A DNA stretch of 64,000 nt from Acidovorax sp. GTDB lineage: Bacteria > Pseudomonadota > Gammaproteobacteria > Burkholderiales > Burkholderiaceae_C. Location: contig JAITLO010000011.1 of assembly GCA_031277855.1 (NCBI GenBank), forward strand, positions 1-64,000. The letters are read 5' to 3'. Below the pieces are notes generated by a model. The model was not told the origin of the DNA. It made no database searches and saw only the letters and a list, made by a program, of their open reading frames with translations. Below, piece after piece: positions 1 to 10,001 of this stretch (its first letter is position 1; the number at the start of each line of letters is the position of its first letter). The position numbers were made by a program, and so were the translations under genes.

Positions 1-3000
1 GCCAAGATCTTTGGCCCGATCAAGGACTACGAATGCCTGTGCGGCAAGTACAAGCGCCTCAAGCACCGCGGTGTGATCTGCGAGAAGTGCGGCGTTGAAG
101 TCACGCAGACCAAGGTGCGTCGCGAACGCATGGGTCACATCGATCTGGCCGCGCCCTGCGCTCACATCTGGTTCCTGAAGTCCCTGCCTTCGCGCCTGGG
201 TCTGGTGCTGGACATGACGCTGCGTGACATCGAGCGCGTGCTGTACTTCGAAGCCTATGTGGTGACCGACCCCGGCATGACCCCGCTGAAGAAGTTCAGC
301 ATCATGACCGAGGACGATTACGACGCCAAGCAGATCGAATACGGTTACGACGAATTCACCGCCAAGATGGGCGCTGAAGGCATCAAGGACCTGCTGGAAG
401 GCATCGACATCGACGTCGAGATCGAACGCCTGCGCGGCGATCTGACCGGCTCCGAAGTCAAGGTCAAGAAGAACGCCAAGCGTCTGAAGCTGCTGGAAGC
501 GTTCAAGAAGTCCGGCATCAAGCCCGAGTGGATGGTGATGGAAGTGCTGCCCGTGCTGCCTCCCGATCTGCGTCCCCTGGTGCCTCTGGACGGCGGCCGC
601 TTCGCGACCTCCGACCTGAACGACCTGTACCGCCGCGTCATCAACCGCAACTCGCGTCTGCGTCGCCTGCTGGAGCTGAAGGCTCCGGAAATCATCGCGC
701 GCAACGAAAAGCGCATGTTGCAAGAAGCCGTGGACAGCTTGCTGGACAACGGCCGCCGCGGCAAGGCCATGACGGGCGCCAACAAGCGTGCCCTGAAGTC
801 CCTGGCCGACATGATCAAGGGCAAGAGCGGTCGTTTCCGTCAGAACTTGCTGGGCAAGCGCGTGGACTACTCCGGTCGTTCCGTGATTACCGTGGGTCCT
901 TACCTCAAGCTGCACCAGTGCGGTCTGCCCAAGCTGATGGCCCTGGAGCTGTTCAAGCCCTTCATCTTCTCCCGTCTGGAGCAGATGGGCATTGCCACGA
1001 CCATCAAGGCCGCCAAGAAGGAAGTCGAATCCGGCTCTCCCGTGGTGTGGGACATCCTGGAAGAGGTGATCAAAGAGCACCCCATCATGCTCAACCGTGC
1101 GCCTACGCTGCACCGTTTGGGTATCCAGGCCTTCGAGCCCATCCTGATCGAAGGCAAGGCACTGCAACTGCACCCGCTGGTTTGCGCGGCATTCAACGCC
1201 GACTTTGACGGTGACCAGATGGCTGTGCACGTGCCCCTGTCCGTGGAAGCGCAGATGGAAGCCCGCACGCTGATGCTGGCCTCCAACAACGTGCTGTTCC
1301 CCGCTTCGGGCGAACCCTCCATCGTTCCTTCGCAGGACGTGGTGCTGGGCCTGTACCACGCCACCCGCGACAAGATCAATGGCAAGGGCGAAGGCATGGT
1401 GTTTGTCGACACCAACGAAGTGCAACGCGCTCTGGACGCTGGTGAAGTCGAGCTGCACGCCAAGATCAGCGTGCGCCTGCCCGAGTGGAACAAGGACAAG
1501 GAAACCGGCGAGTTCGTGAAGACCGTCAGCCTGGTGGAAACCACCGTGGGCCGTGCGCTGCTGTCCGAAATCCTGCCCAAGGGCCTGGCCTTCAGCAACA
1601 TCAACAAGGCGCTGAAGAAGAAGGAAATCTCCAAGCTCATCAACGCCTCGTTCCGCAAGTGCGGTCTGAAGGCCACCGTGGTCTTCGCTGACAAGCTGCT
1701 GCAAAACGGCTTCCGCCTGTCCACGCACGCTGGCTTCTCCGTGGCCATCGACGACATGCTGGTGCCTCCGCAAAAGGCCGACATCCTGGCCCGGGCCGAG
1801 TCCGAGGTGAAGGAAATCGAACAGCAGTACGTCTCCGGTCTGGTGACGGCTGGTGAGCGCTACAACAAGGTGGTGGACATCTGGGGCAAGGCCGGTGACG
1901 ACGTGTCCAAGGTGATGATGGACCAGCTCAAGGTTCAGAAGACCACCGACCGCCACGGCAACGCCGTGGACCAGGAGTCCTTCAACGCCATCTACATGAT
2001 GGCCGACTCCGGTGCCCGGGGTTCTGCAGCCCAGATCCGCCAGCTGGCCGGCATGCGTGGCCTGATGGCCAAGCCTGACGGCTCCATTATTGAGACGCCT
2101 ATTACCGCGAACTTCCGCGAAGGCCTCAATGTGTTGCAGTACTTCATCTCCACCCACGGTGCCCGTAAGGGTCTGGCCGACACGGCCTTGAAGACGGCTA
2201 ACTCCGGTTACCTGACCCGTCGTCTGGTGGACGTGACCCAAGACCTGGTCGTGAACGAGCAGGACTGCGGTACGCACAACGGCTATCTGATGCGCGCCAT
2301 CGTTGAAGGCGGTGAAGTGATCGAGTCCCTGCGCGACCGCGTGCTGGGCCGCTCCACCGCCGAAGACGTGCTGCACCCCGAAACCCGTACCGTGCTGCTG
2401 CCGGCCGGCACCCTGCTCAATGAAGACCTCATTGAAGAGCTGGAAGCCCAGGGCGTGGACGAAATCAAGGTGCGCACGGCGCTGACCTGCGAAACCCGCT
2501 ACGGCCTGTGCGCAACCTGCTATGGCCGCGACTTGGGCCGTGGCGGCCTGATCAACCTCGGCGAAGCCGTGGGTGTGATCGCTGCCCAGTCCATCGGTGA
2601 ACCCGGCACCCAGCTGACCATGCGTACCTTCCACATCGGTGGTGCGGCTTCGCGTGCAGCCATTGCCTCCAGCGTGGAAGCCAAGTCCAACGGCGTGGTG
2701 AGCTTCAACCCCACCATGCGCTATGTGAGCAACACCAAGGGCGAGCTGGTGGTGATTTCCCGTTCCGGCGAAATCGTCATCTCCGACAACGGTCGCGAGC
2801 GTGAGCGTCACAAGGTGCCTTATGGCGCGACCCTGACGGTCAAGCCCGATGAAGCCATCAAGGCCGGCAAGATCCTGGCCAACTGGGATCCGCTGACCCG
2901 ACCCATCATTACCGAATACGCCGGTCAGGTGAAGTTCGAGAACGTGGAAGAGGGCCTGACGGTGGCCAAGCAGGTCGACGAAGTGACCGGTCTGTCCACC

Positions 3001-4038
3001 CTGGTGGTGATCGACCCCAAGCGCCGTGGTTCTGCCAAGGTGGTGCGTCCCCAGGTCAAGCTGGTCGACGCCAACAACCAGGAAGTCAAGATCCCTGGCA
3101 CCGACCATGCCGTGACCATCGGTTTCCAGGTGGGCGCGCTGATCCAGGTGCGCGACGGTCAGGACGTGGGCCCCGGCGAAGTGCTGGCCCGTATCCCCGT
3201 GGAAGGTCAGAAGACCCGCGACATTACCGGTGGTCTGCCCCGCGTGGCCGAGCTGTTCGAAGCCCGTACCCCCAAGGACAAGGGCACGCTGGCTGAAATG
3301 ACCGGCACCATCTCCTTTGGTAAGGAAACCAAGGGCAAGATCCGCCTGCAGATCACCGATCTGGAAGGCAAGGTCTGGGAAGAGCTGGTGCCCAAGGAGC
3401 GCAACATCCTGGTGCACGAAGGCCAGGTGGTGAACAAGGGCGAATCCATCGTCGACGGTCCGGCCGATCCGCAGGACATCCTGCGTCTGCTGGGCATCGA
3501 AGAACTCTCGCGCTACATCGTGGACGAAGTCCAGGACGTGTACCGCTTGCAGGGCGTGAAGATCAACGACAAGCACATTGAAGTGATCGTGCGCCAGATG
3601 CTGCGTCGCGTTGTGATCGAGAACCCCGGTGAGACCAGCTACATCCAGGGTGAGCAGGTCGAGCGTTCCGAGGTGCTCAACACCAACGAAGCCATCCAGA
3701 AGGAAGGCAAGATCCCCGCCACGTACTCCAACGTGCTGCTGGGTATCACCAAGGCTTCGCTGTCGACCGACTCCTTCATCTCCGCTGCTTCCTTCCAGGA
3801 AACCACGCGCGTGCTGACCGAGGCTGCCATCATGGGCAAGCGCGACGAGCTGCGTGGCCTGAAGGAAAACGTGATCGTGGGTCGTCTGATCCCCGCCGGT
3901 ACCGGTCTGGCCTACCACCAGGCACGCAAGGCCAAGGACGCCATGGACGACGCCGAGCGCCGCGCCATTGCCGATGCCGAAGCGGCCGAGCTGGCTGGTG
4001 TGGCCGACGAGCCTGCTGGTGAAGACAGCGCTGCTTAA
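1..4038 (+). CDS. rpoC: RNA polymerase subunit beta', 5'-truncated by window edge
   Basis: Catalytic largest subunit of RNA polymerase. The reading frame is open from base 1 and gives 1345 residues ending at TAA, so about 60 N-terminal residues lie upstream of the window. The first visible residues carry the N-terminal zinc site ([14 protein letters not shown] followed by VICEKCG). The absolutely conserved magnesium-binding NADFDGDQM motif is encoded at 1195-1221, and the second zinc cluster ([12 protein letters not shown]) near 2485-2520. The tail is acidic and alanine-rich. In this order rpoC normally follows rpoB in one transcript, so rpoB is expected just left of the window. A strong terminator follows 30 bases after the stop. 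Identification is certain; only the start is missing. Confidence 0.99.
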   Translation, partial: AKIFGPIKDYECLCGKYKRLKHRGVICEKCGVEVTQTKVRRERMGHIDLAAPCAHIWFLKSLPSRLGLVLDMTLRDIERVLYFEAYVVTDPGMTPLKKFSIMTEDDYDAKQIEYGYDEFTAKMGAEGIKDLLEGIDIDVEIERLRGDLTGSEVKVKKNAKRLKLLEAFKKSGIKPEWMVMEVLPVLPPDLRPLVPLDGGRFATSDLNDLYRRVINRNSRLRRLLELKAPEIIARNEKRMLQEAVDSLLDNGRRGKAMTGANKRALKSLADMIKGKSGRFRQNLLGKRVDYSGRSVITVGPYLKLHQCGLPKLMALELFKPFIFSRLEQMGIATTIKAAKKEVESGSPVVWDILEEVIKEHPIMLNRAPTLHRLGIQAFEPILIEGKALQLHPLVCAAFNADFDGDQMAVHVPLSVEAQMEARTLMLASNNVLFPASGEPSIVPSQDVVLGLYHATRDKINGKGEGMVFVDTNEVQRALDAGEVELHAKISVRLPEWNKDKETGEFVKTVSLVETTVGRALLSEILPKGLAFSNINKALKKKEISKLINASFRKCGLKATVVFADKLLQNGFRLSTHAGFSVAIDDMLVPPQKADILARAESEVKEIEQQYVSGLVTAGERYNKVVDIWGKAGDDVSKVMMDQLKVQKTTDRHGNAVDQESFNAIYMMADSGARGSAAQIRQLAGMRGLMAKPDGSIIETPITANFREGLNVLQYFISTHGARKGLADTALKTANSGYLTRRLVDVTQDLVVNEQDCGTHNGYLMRAIVEGGEVIESLRDRVLGRSTAEDVLHPETRTVLLPAGTLLNEDLIEELEAQGVDEIKVRTALTCETRYGLCATCYGRDLGRGGLINLGEAVGVIAAQSIGEPGTQLTMRTFHIGGAASRAAIASSVEAKSNGVVSFNPTMRYVSNTKGELVVISRSGEIVISDNGRERERHKVPYGATLTVKPDEAIKAGKILANWDPLTRPIITEYAGQVKFENVEEGLTVAKQVDEVTGLSTLVVIDPKRRGSAKVVRPQVKLVDANNQEVKIPGTDHAVTIGFQVGALIQVRDGQDVGPGEVLARIPVEGQKTRDITGGLPRVAELFEARTPKDKGTLAEMTGTISFGKETKGKIRLQITDLEGKVWEELVPKERNILVHEGQVVNKGESIVDGPADPQDILRLLGIEELSRYIVDEVQDVYRLQGVKINDKHIEVIVRQMLRRVVIENPGETSYIQGEQVERSEVLNTNEAIQKEGKIPATYSNVLLGITKASLSTDSFISAASFQETTRVLTEAAIMGKRDELRGLKENVIVGRLIPAGTGLAYHQARKAKDAMDDAERRAIADAEAAELAGVADEPAGEDSAA

Positions 4039-4068
4039 GCGTTGATCGGCTCTTTGCACTGAGCTCTA

Positions 4069-4106
4069 CGCTCCCCGCCTGCCCACGCAGGCAGGGAGCG
4101 TTTTTT
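4069..4106 (+). terminator. Rho-independent terminator of rpoC
   Basis: A 14-bp stem with one mismatch (arms CGCTCCCCGCCTGC and GCAGGCAGGGAGCG) closes a 4-base loop and runs straight into TTTTTT. It lies 30 bases after the rpoC stop and closes the rpo operon. Confidence 0.92.
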
Positions 4107-4414
4107 ATTGCTTCCTCACGGAATGTTCAAGCCTTGCGGCTTGGATGGGTGATCCGTTTTGAGGCGGCCATACAGCGCTTGATGCTTTGTTGCAGGCCCT
4201 GGCCGTACCTCAAGTACTGTCTGCGGGCCTGCGTCGCGCCTCAAGCACTGTCTGGCCGTTGTGGGCTAGGGTTGAGGCCAATGGGACCGCTGAGGCCCGC
4301 TCCGGCACATCCCAGATGCCCCCGCTTTCGTGCTGTTGTATGGAATTTTTGCTGGCCCGTGTAGGGGTGGCACTGTGTTGATGTGAAAGCGGTTGCTTTC
4401 GCCATGATTGATTT
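4107..4414. other. Intergenic region between rpoC terminator and rsmB
   Basis: About 308 bases without a convincing gene; short open frames here have no recognisable protein features. It contains a direct repeat: CCTCAAGTACTGTCTG at 4208-4223 and CCTCAAGCACTGTCTG at 4239-4254, 31 bases apart with one difference. It must hold the rsmB promoter, but no clear -35/-10 pair stands out. Confidence 0.6.
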
Positions 4415-5785
4415 ATGAACAAGCCCTCCACCCCGTCCCGTTCTCACGCCCCGGCCCAGTCGGTGGCGCTGTCACGTCAGCTGTCCCATGTGGCCCAGGC
4501 GCTGCAGGCCATTCGTGGTGGCCAGTCGGGGGCAGCGGTGCTGCAGGCTGTGCCCGCCGCGTTGCGGCCCGGGGTGCAGGCCTTGCTGTTTCAGGTGCTG
4601 CGCTATCTGGGCCGTGCCCAGGCGCTGCGCGCGTTGCTGGCGCCCAAAACGCCGGCGCCCAAGGTGGATGCGCTGTTGTGCGCGGCCCTGGCCCTGGCCT
4701 GGGATGAGGCTATTGCCCCCTATACCCCCTTCACCCTGGTGAACCAGACGGTGGAGGCCGCCAAGCATGGCCCCACGGCCCGTCAATCTGGTTTTATCAA
4801 TGCCTGCCTGCGCCGTTTCTTGCGTGAGCGCGAGGCCTTGGTAGCCCAGACCGACAGCGATCTGCAGGCCCGCTGGAATCACCCGCTGTGGTGGATCACC
4901 CGGCTGCAGCGCGAATACCCCACGCAATGGCAGCAGATTCTGGAGGCCAACAACGCCCATGCACCCATGGCCTTGCGGGTGAATGCGCAAAAAAGCACTC
5001 CAGCGCAATACCTGCAAGCACTTGAAGCTATCCATATGGAAGCGCAAGTCTTTGGTCAGCATGGCGTGCAGCTGGCCAAAGCCCAGCCCGTGGATGCCTT
5101 GCCAGGCTTTGCCCAGGGCGTGGTGTCTGTGCAAGACGGTGCGGCCCAACTGGCTGCACCCTTGCTGCTGCAGGGCTTGGAGGCCGCAGAAGGAAGGCCC
5201 TTGCAGGTGCTGGATGCCTGCGCTGCCCCCGGTGGCAAGACGGCGCATTTGCTGGAGCTGGGTGGCAGTGGCCTGCAGGTGACGGCGCTGGAAGTCGATC
5301 CTGAACGTGCCCAGCGCATCCATGGCACCTTGGCGCGTGTGGGTGCCAAGGCCAAGGTGCTGGTGGCCGATGCCGGCCAGCCCGCGCAGTGGTGGCAGCA
5401 GGCCAATGGCGGCCAGCGCTTTGATGCCATTTTGCTGGATGCGCCTTGCACGGCCTCGGGCATTGTGCGCCGCCATCCCGATGTGCGCTGGCTGCGGCGC
5501 GAAAGCGATGTGGCCCAGCTGGCCGCCATCCAGTCTGAGCTGCTGGACACCCTGTGGCCGCTGCTCCAACCCGGTGGCCGTCTGCTGTATTGCACCTGCT
5601 CCATCTTCCAGGCCGAGGGGGCCGAGCAGGTCAAAGCGTTTCTTGCACGCAACACCGAGGCCCGTCTTCTGCCATCGCCAGGGCATTTAATTCCCGGAAC
5701 TTGGTCGGTGGATGGCGCACTCCCGGACAATGGTGCAGGTGATCACGACGGTTTCTTTTACGCGCTCTTTGCCAAAGCGCATTGA
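4415..5785 (+). CDS. rsmB: 16S rRNA (cytosine(967)-C5)-methyltransferase RsmB
   Basis: SAM-dependent methylation of C967 in 16S rRNA, a cytoplasmic modification step. The 456-residue protein is the usual size or slightly longer. An N-terminal NusB-like RNA-binding region (about residues 15-160) is followed by a Rossmann methyltransferase domain: SAM-binding motif DACAAPGGKTAHLLEL, then motif IV LLDAPCTASGIVRRHP with Cys345, and motif VI LLYCTCSIFQ with Cys395. These two cysteines are the enzyme-release and catalytic pair of RNA m5C methyltransferases. The ATG at 4415 gives a full NusB-like domain. The next gene starts inside its 3' end, so it leads the cluster rsmB / DUF4390 / kinase / regulator, an order I recall as common in Burkholderiales. 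Confidence 0.96.
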   Translation: MNKPSTPSRSHAPAQSVALSRQLSHVAQALQAIRGGQSGAAVLQAVPAALRPGVQALLFQVLRYLGRAQALRALLAPKTPAPKVDALLCAALALAWDEAIAPYTPFTLVNQTVEAAKHGPTARQSGFINACLRRFLREREALVAQTDSDLQARWNHPLWWITRLQREYPTQWQQILEANNAHAPMALRVNAQKSTPAQYLQALEAIHMEAQVFGQHGVQLAKAQPVDALPGFAQGVVSVQDGAAQLAAPLLLQGLEAAEGRPLQVLDACAAPGGKTAHLLELGGSGLQVTALEVDPERAQRIHGTLARVGAKAKVLVADAGQPAQWWQQANGGQRFDAILLDAPCTASGIVRRHPDVRWLRRESDVAQLAAIQSELLDTLWPLLQPGGRLLYCTCSIFQAEGAEQVKAFLARNTEARLLPSPGHLIPGTWSVDGALPDNGAGDHDGFFYALFAKAH

Positions 5786-6443
5786 CCCCGGGCGTGCCGC
5801 AACGCGGTGCGGGGCTGTTCTGTTGGCATCTGCCCTGTGGCTGGGTGCTGCAGCGCCTGTATGGGCCCAGACCGTTGCGGTCCCAGAGGCCGTCCCCGCC
5901 GTAGCAGAGCTGTCTGCCGAGGCGGACAGCGGTCTGGTGCTGCGCAGCACCGGCGAGGTGGTGCAACTCAGCGCAGCCCTGCATTTCGAGCTGCCCACCC
6001 TGGTCGAAGACGCCTTGTACAAAGGCATTCCGGTGCATTTCGTGCAAAGCGCCAGCATGGTCAGCGAGCGCTGGTACTGGAGCGACAAGCTCGTTGCCCA
6101 GGTAGAGCGCCATATGCGCCTGAGCTACCAGCCCCTCACGCGGCGCTGGCGGCTGTACAGCAGCAGCACACCGCTGAATGAACGTGGCCAAGGTGGCGGC
6201 GTGGCGCTGGGCGTGGGTTTTGACAGCCTGGACGATGCCTTGCAGGCCATGCAGCGCATCACCCGCTGGACCGTGGCCGAGCTGTCTCAGCTGCCCGGCA
6301 GCGGCGAGCTGCTGGTGGCCCTGCAGATGCGTATCGACGTGGCACAACTGCCCCGGCCCCTGCAGATTGGCACCCTGGGCCGCAAGAGCTGGAGTGTGCT
6401 GGAGTCGCGTGAGCAGCGCGTGGATGTGCAAGCGCTGCGATGA
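5730..6443 (+). CDS. DUF4390 domain-containing exported protein
   Basis: About 237 residues, function unknown. The N-terminus is basic, followed by a hydrophobic stretch (CGAVLLASALWLGAAAPVWA) ending in an Ala-x-Ala-type cleavage site, so it is likely exported to the periplasm. The remainder is soluble with no catalytic motif I recognise; it resembles the DUF4390 proteins that sit beside NtrY-type kinases in Betaproteobacteria. The start is uncertain: ATG codons at 5712 and 5730 both overlap the 3' end of rsmB, and 5730 is chosen because it gives a normal-length basic n-region. Its stop overlaps the kinase start as ATGA, implying coupled translation and perhaps a role in sensing for that kinase (inference). 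Confidence 0.85.
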   Translation: MVQVITTVSFTRSLPKRIDPGRAATRCGAVLLASALWLGAAAPVWAQTVAVPEAVPAVAELSAEADSGLVLRSTGEVVQLSAALHFELPTLVEDALYKGIPVHFVQSASMVSERWYWSDKLVAQVERHMRLSYQPLTRRWRLYSSSTPLNERGQGGGVALGVGFDSLDDALQAMQRITRWTVAELSQLPGSGELLVALQMRIDVAQLPRPLQIGTLGRKSWSVLESREQRVDVQALR

Positions 6444-8770
6444 GGACCGTCTTCTCCTCCTCCGGTGCCTCACTCAACCCCAAGGCAGTGCGCTGGGCCG
6501 TAGGCATTTCGGCCGCCGTCATCTGCGCCATCGGCCTGGTGCTGCTGTTTTTGCTGACCCTGGCCACCAACAACCGCCTGCTGTACGAGCGCCACTATCT
6601 GTGGCTGTTCGGCATGAACGTGGTGGTGGCCGTGGTGCTGCTGTGTGTGCTGCTGTGGATGACGGTGCGCCTGCTGCTGCGCTGGCGGCAGCGCAAATTC
6701 GGCAGCCGCTTGCTGCTCAAGCTGGCCGCCGTGTTTGCCATTGCAGGCGTGGTGCCGGGCCTGCTGATTTATGTGGTGTCCTACCAGTTTGTTTCGCGCT
6801 CCATCGAAAGCTGGTTTGACGTCAAGGTGGAAGGTGCGTTGTCCGCCGGCGTGAGCCTGGCCAGCGTCACGCTGAGCACCGTGGCCCAGGACATGGCCAA
6901 CAACACCCGTACCGCCAGCAGCCAACTGGCCCAGGTGCCGGATGCGGCTGCAGGTCTGGTGCTGGAGCGCATTCGCGAGCAACTGGGTGCCAGCGATGTC
7001 ATCTTGTGGAGCAGCGGCGGCAAGGCCCTGGCCACGGCCGGCCAATCGCTGTTCGCCCTGCAGCCCGAGCGTCCCAGCAGCCAGCAGCTGCGCAGTGTGC
7101 GCAGCCAGCGGCCGCTGGCCACGATCGAAGGGCTGGATGACATCGATCCCAAAGATCCGAATGCCTATCGCCAGGTGCGCGTGCGTGCACTGGCGGTGGT
7201 CAACAATCCCAATGTGGGCTTGCTGGAAGAGCCGCGCTATCTGCAGGTGGTGATGCCGCTGCCCCAGGCGCTGGTGAGCAATGCGCTGGCGGTGCAGGAA
7301 GCCAACCGGGAGTACCAGGAGCGAGCCTTGGGCCGCAGCGGCCTGCGCAGCATGTACATAGGCACGCTGACGCTGAGCCTGTTTCTGGCCGTGTTTGGCA
7401 CGGTGCTGATGGCCGTGCTGCTGGGCAATCAACTGGCACGGCCCTTGCTGCTGCTGGCCCAGGGGGTGCGAGATGTGACCGAGGGCGATTTGCGGCCCAA
7501 AGCCGTGGTGCAAACCCATGACGAATTGGGCGGGCTGACCCGCTCCTTTGCACTGATGACCCAGCAGCTGGCCGATGCGCGTGCGGCGGTGGACAAAAGC
7601 ATGGACGAGGTCCAGACCGCGCGCACCAATGTGCAGACGATTCTGGACAACCTCACCTCGGGCGTGCTGGTGCTGGATGCCCAGGGCCATGTGGTCTCCA
7701 CCAACCCTGGTGCCACGCGCATTCTGCGGCTGCCCATGGCAGCCCATGTGGGCCATGCGCTGTCCGCCGTGCCTGGCCTGGAGGGCTTTGGTGCCATGGT
7801 GCAGGAGCAGTTTGATGTATTCCTGGGCGAGCAGGGCGCAGCGCTGGGCCGGGACCGCTGGCAGCAGGTCTTCGAGCTGGGCGCCCATGGTGATGCGCCG
7901 CGCGCCGGAGAGGTGCAGCATGACAAGACCAGCCTGGTGGTGCGTGGGGCCGAGCTGCCCGGCGAACGCCGGTTGCTGGTGTTTGACGACATCTCGGAAA
8001 TCGTCTCTGCCCAGCGCTCCAAGGCCTGGGGCGAGGTGGCCCGCCGTGTCGCCCATGAGATCAAGAATCCGCTGACCCCGATTCAGCTGTCGGCCGAGCG
8101 CCTGGACATGAAGCTGGCAGGCAAGTTGCCCGAGGTCGAGCAGGCCTTGCTGCACCGTTCGGTGCGTACCATCGTGGAGCAGGTCGACGCGATGAAGCGC
8201 CTGGTCAACGAGTTCCGCGACTACGCACGCCTGCCGGCTGCCGAGCTGCAGGTGCTGGACCTGAATGCACTGGTGCAGGATGTGATGCACCTCTACGGCG
8301 AGGAAAATGCCCGCGTGGCCGTGCAGGTCGATCTGGACCCGCAATGCCCGCCGATTGCGGGTGATGCCCAGCAGTTGCGCCAGGTCATTCATAATCTTTT
8401 GCAAAATGCGCAAGATGCCACCGAGCAGCATGCCGATGCACAAGGGCAGCCCCCCGCACCGGTGCGCATCAGCACCCAGTGGCTGGAGGCCGCGCGCCGC
8501 GTGCGCCTGAGCATCAGCGACAGTGGCAGCGGCTTTGCCCCCCATATCCTGCAACGGGCGTTTGAACCCTATGTGACAACCAAGGTACGGGGCACGGGGC
8601 TAGGCTTGGCGGTGGTCAAGAAAATCGCAGATGAGCATGGTGCTCGCATCGATTTGGCCAACCGCATCGAAGAGGGCGTAATCCAAGGCGCGCAAGTGTC
8701 GCTATCATTCGTCCCTAATAACAACGCCGCGGCGTCGGAAGGGATGGCGACCGCGCACCGCAGTACATAG
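6440..8770 (+). CDS. NtrY-like membrane sensor histidine kinase
   Basis: Inner-membrane kinase of a two-component system, 776 residues. Order of parts: three N-terminal membrane helices within roughly residues 15-110, an extracytoplasmic sensor region, a further helix near 295-325, a HAMP linker (from about 328, GNQLARPLLLLAQGVRDV), a PAS-like segment (about 390-500), and a HisKA dimerisation domain with H-box VARRVAHEIKNPLTPIQLS in which His539 is the expected phosphoacceptor. A HATPase domain follows with DSGSGFAPH and GTGLGLAVVKKI. The H-box variant with KNPLTP is typical of NtrY. It starts with an ATGA overlap on the DUF4390 gene, and the cognate regulator begins 13 bases after its stop. 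The signal sensed is not visible. Confidence 0.95.
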   Translation: MRTVFSSSGASLNPKAVRWAVGISAAVICAIGLVLLFLLTLATNNRLLYERHYLWLFGMNVVVAVVLLCVLLWMTVRLLLRWRQRKFGSRLLLKLAAVFAIAGVVPGLLIYVVSYQFVSRSIESWFDVKVEGALSAGVSLASVTLSTVAQDMANNTRTASSQLAQVPDAAAGLVLERIREQLGASDVILWSSGGKALATAGQSLFALQPERPSSQQLRSVRSQRPLATIEGLDDIDPKDPNAYRQVRVRALAVVNNPNVGLLEEPRYLQVVMPLPQALVSNALAVQEANREYQERALGRSGLRSMYIGTLTLSLFLAVFGTVLMAVLLGNQLARPLLLLAQGVRDVTEGDLRPKAVVQTHDELGGLTRSFALMTQQLADARAAVDKSMDEVQTARTNVQTILDNLTSGVLVLDAQGHVVSTNPGATRILRLPMAAHVGHALSAVPGLEGFGAMVQEQFDVFLGEQGAALGRDRWQQVFELGAHGDAPRAGEVQHDKTSLVVRGAELPGERRLLVFDDISEIVSAQRSKAWGEVARRVAHEIKNPLTPIQLSAERLDMKLAGKLPEVEQALLHRSVRTIVEQVDAMKRLVNEFRDYARLPAAELQVLDLNALVQDVMHLYGEENARVAVQVDLDPQCPPIAGDAQQLRQVIHNLLQNAQDATEQHADAQGQPPAPVRISTQWLEAARRVRLSISDSGSGFAPHILQRAFEPYVTTKVRGTGLGLAVVKKIADEHGARIDLANRIEEGVIQGAQVSLSFVPNNNAAASEGMATAHRST

Positions 8771-8782
8771 GCTTCAAGACAC

Positions 8783-9475
8783 ATGGCAAACATACTGGTG
8801 GTCGACGACGAACTGGGGATTCGAGATCTGTTGTCGGAAATCCTCAACGACGAAGGGCACAGTGTGGACCTGGCGGAAAACGCGACCCAGGCCCGCGAGG
8901 CCCGCAACGCGCATTTCTACGACCTGGTCCTGCTGGACATCTGGATGCCCGACACCGATGGCGTCACCTTGCTCAAGGAATGGTCCATGGCCGGGCAGCT
9001 GACCATGCCCGTCATCATGATGAGCGGGCATGCCACCATCGACACGGCAGTCGAGGCCACGCGCATCGGCGCCCAGTCCTTTCTGGAAAAACCCATCACC
9101 CTGCAAAAGCTGCTCAAGGCGGTGGAGCAAGGCCTGTCCAAGGCCAGCAACGCCCCGGCAGCGGCGCCGGCAGCGCCCACGGCCCTGTACAGCGAGCGCA
9201 TCGACGATCTGCAGACCAGCACCTTGCAGCCGGTGAGCAGCCGCAGCAGCAGCCTGCACGACACCGTGCTCAGCGCCCACCAGGGCTTTGATCTGGATCG
9301 TCCGCTGCGCGAGGCACGCGATGGCTTCGAAAAAGCCTACTTCGAGTTCCACCTGGCACGCGAAGGCGGCTCCATGACGCGCGTGGCTGAAAAGACCGGT
9401 CTGGAGCGTACCCACCTCTACCGCAAGCTGCGTCAGCTCGGCGTGGATCTGGGGCGCAACAAGCGCAGCAGCTAA
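8783..9475 (+). CDS. Response regulator, REC plus Fis-type HTH, no AAA+ domain
   Basis: Partner of the upstream NtrY-like kinase, 230 residues. An N-terminal receiver domain has Asp8/Asp9 (VVDDE), phosphoacceptor Asp52 (LVLLDIWMPD) and Lys103 (FLEKP). A low-complexity Ala/Pro and Ser linker (about 118-165) joins it to a C-terminal Fis-family helix-turn-helix (MTRVAEKTGLERTHLYRKL). NtrX proper has a sigma-54-activating AAA+ domain between these parts; it is absent here, with neither GAFTGA nor Walker motifs, so this protein cannot activate sigma-54 directly. The architecture is closer to RegA/ActR-type regulators, though paired with an NtrY-type kinase. Confidence is high for the domains and low for the regulon. 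Confidence 0.94.
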   Translation: MANILVVDDELGIRDLLSEILNDEGHSVDLAENATQAREARNAHFYDLVLLDIWMPDTDGVTLLKEWSMAGQLTMPVIMMSGHATIDTAVEATRIGAQSFLEKPITLQKLLKAVEQGLSKASNAPAAAPAAPTALYSERIDDLQTSTLQPVSSRSSSLHDTVLSAHQGFDLDRPLREARDGFEKAYFEFHLAREGGSMTRVAEKTGLERTHLYRKLRQLGVDLGRNKRSS

Positions 9476-9514
9476 AAAATCTGCTGTTTTCTCCGAGTGC
9501 TCGATTTCTTTGTA

Positions 9515-9520
9515 TATAAT
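9515..9520 (+). promoter_or_regulatory. Likely -10 element of the tRNA-Phe promoter
   Basis: A perfect TATAAT lies 12 bases before the first tRNA-Phe gene, the right place for a transcript starting shortly before the mature 5' end. No good -35 hexamer is seen at 16-18 bases upstream. Confidence 0.6.
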
Positions 9521-9531
9521 TGAGAGCTCTA

Positions 9532-9607
9532 GGCCCGGTAGCTCAGTCGGTAGAGCAGAGGATTGAAAATCCTTGTGTCGGCGGTTCGATTCCGTCCCAG
9601 GCCACCA
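9532..9607 (+). tRNA. tRNA-Phe (GAA), copy 1
   Basis: A 76-base cloverleaf including an encoded CCA end. D arm GCTCAGTCGGTAGAGC; anticodon stem-loop GAGGA-TTGAAAA-TCCTT with anticodon GAA; variable loop GTGTC; T arm GGCGG-TTCGATT-CCGTC. The acceptor stem GGCCCGG / CCAGGCC has one mismatch, C5 against A68. It is identical over all 76 bases to the second copy 94 bases downstream. Confidence 0.98.
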
Positions 9608-9621
9608 AAAAATGGAAATGA

Positions 9622-9649
9622 GCGGATGGTGCAAACCTTCCGCTTTTTT
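9622..9649 (+). terminator. Possible weak terminator between the tRNA-Phe genes
   Basis: GCGGA and TCCGC arms enclose 12 bases and are followed by TTTTTT. The stem is only 5 bp, so read-through into the second tRNA is plausible. Confidence 0.4.
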
Positions 9650-9701
9650 CATACGCAGCAGGTTTGCTGCATGTGGCAAAGCCCACGTCCTCCATTGTTA
9701 T

Positions 9702-9777
9702 GGCCCGGTAGCTCAGTCGGTAGAGCAGAGGATTGAAAATCCTTGTGTCGGCGGTTCGATTCCGTCCCAGGCCACCA
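9702..9777 (+). tRNA. tRNA-Phe (GAA), copy 2
   Basis: A second copy identical base for base to the one at 9532, including the encoded CCA and the C5-A68 mismatch. The 94-base spacer is unrelated to the tRNA. No separate promoter is obvious, so it is probably co-transcribed with copy 1. A strong terminator follows 9 bases later. Confidence 0.98.
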
Positions 9778-9786
9778 CATCTCAAA

Positions 9787-9816
9787 CCCCAGCACCTTGT
9801 GGTGCTGGGGTTTTTT
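9787..9816 (+). terminator. Rho-independent terminator of the tRNA-Phe pair
   Basis: Perfect 10-bp stem (CCCCAGCACC / GGTGCTGGGG) with a 4-base loop and a TTTTTT tail. Confidence 0.93.
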
Positions 9817-10001
9817 GTTGTGGTATGCGGCATGACTCTGGCACCCGCAGACGAGCACTATGGCGCTCGGTGCCGCAGCGCCCAAGTCCTGTGCAGTTTT
9901 GTGAAATAGCTTGTATCTGCCGCCAGGGGGCCTGACGGCCCGGCGCAGGCCAGCAGTACAAAGGTCTTGTGGGGCTGGAGCTTTCAATCGCGGTCTACCT
10001 T

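Noticed and set aside
4134..4364. Short open frame between rpoC and rsmB
   Set aside because: No recognisable domain or ribosome binding site, overlapping open frames in several registers, and composition like intergenic DNA.
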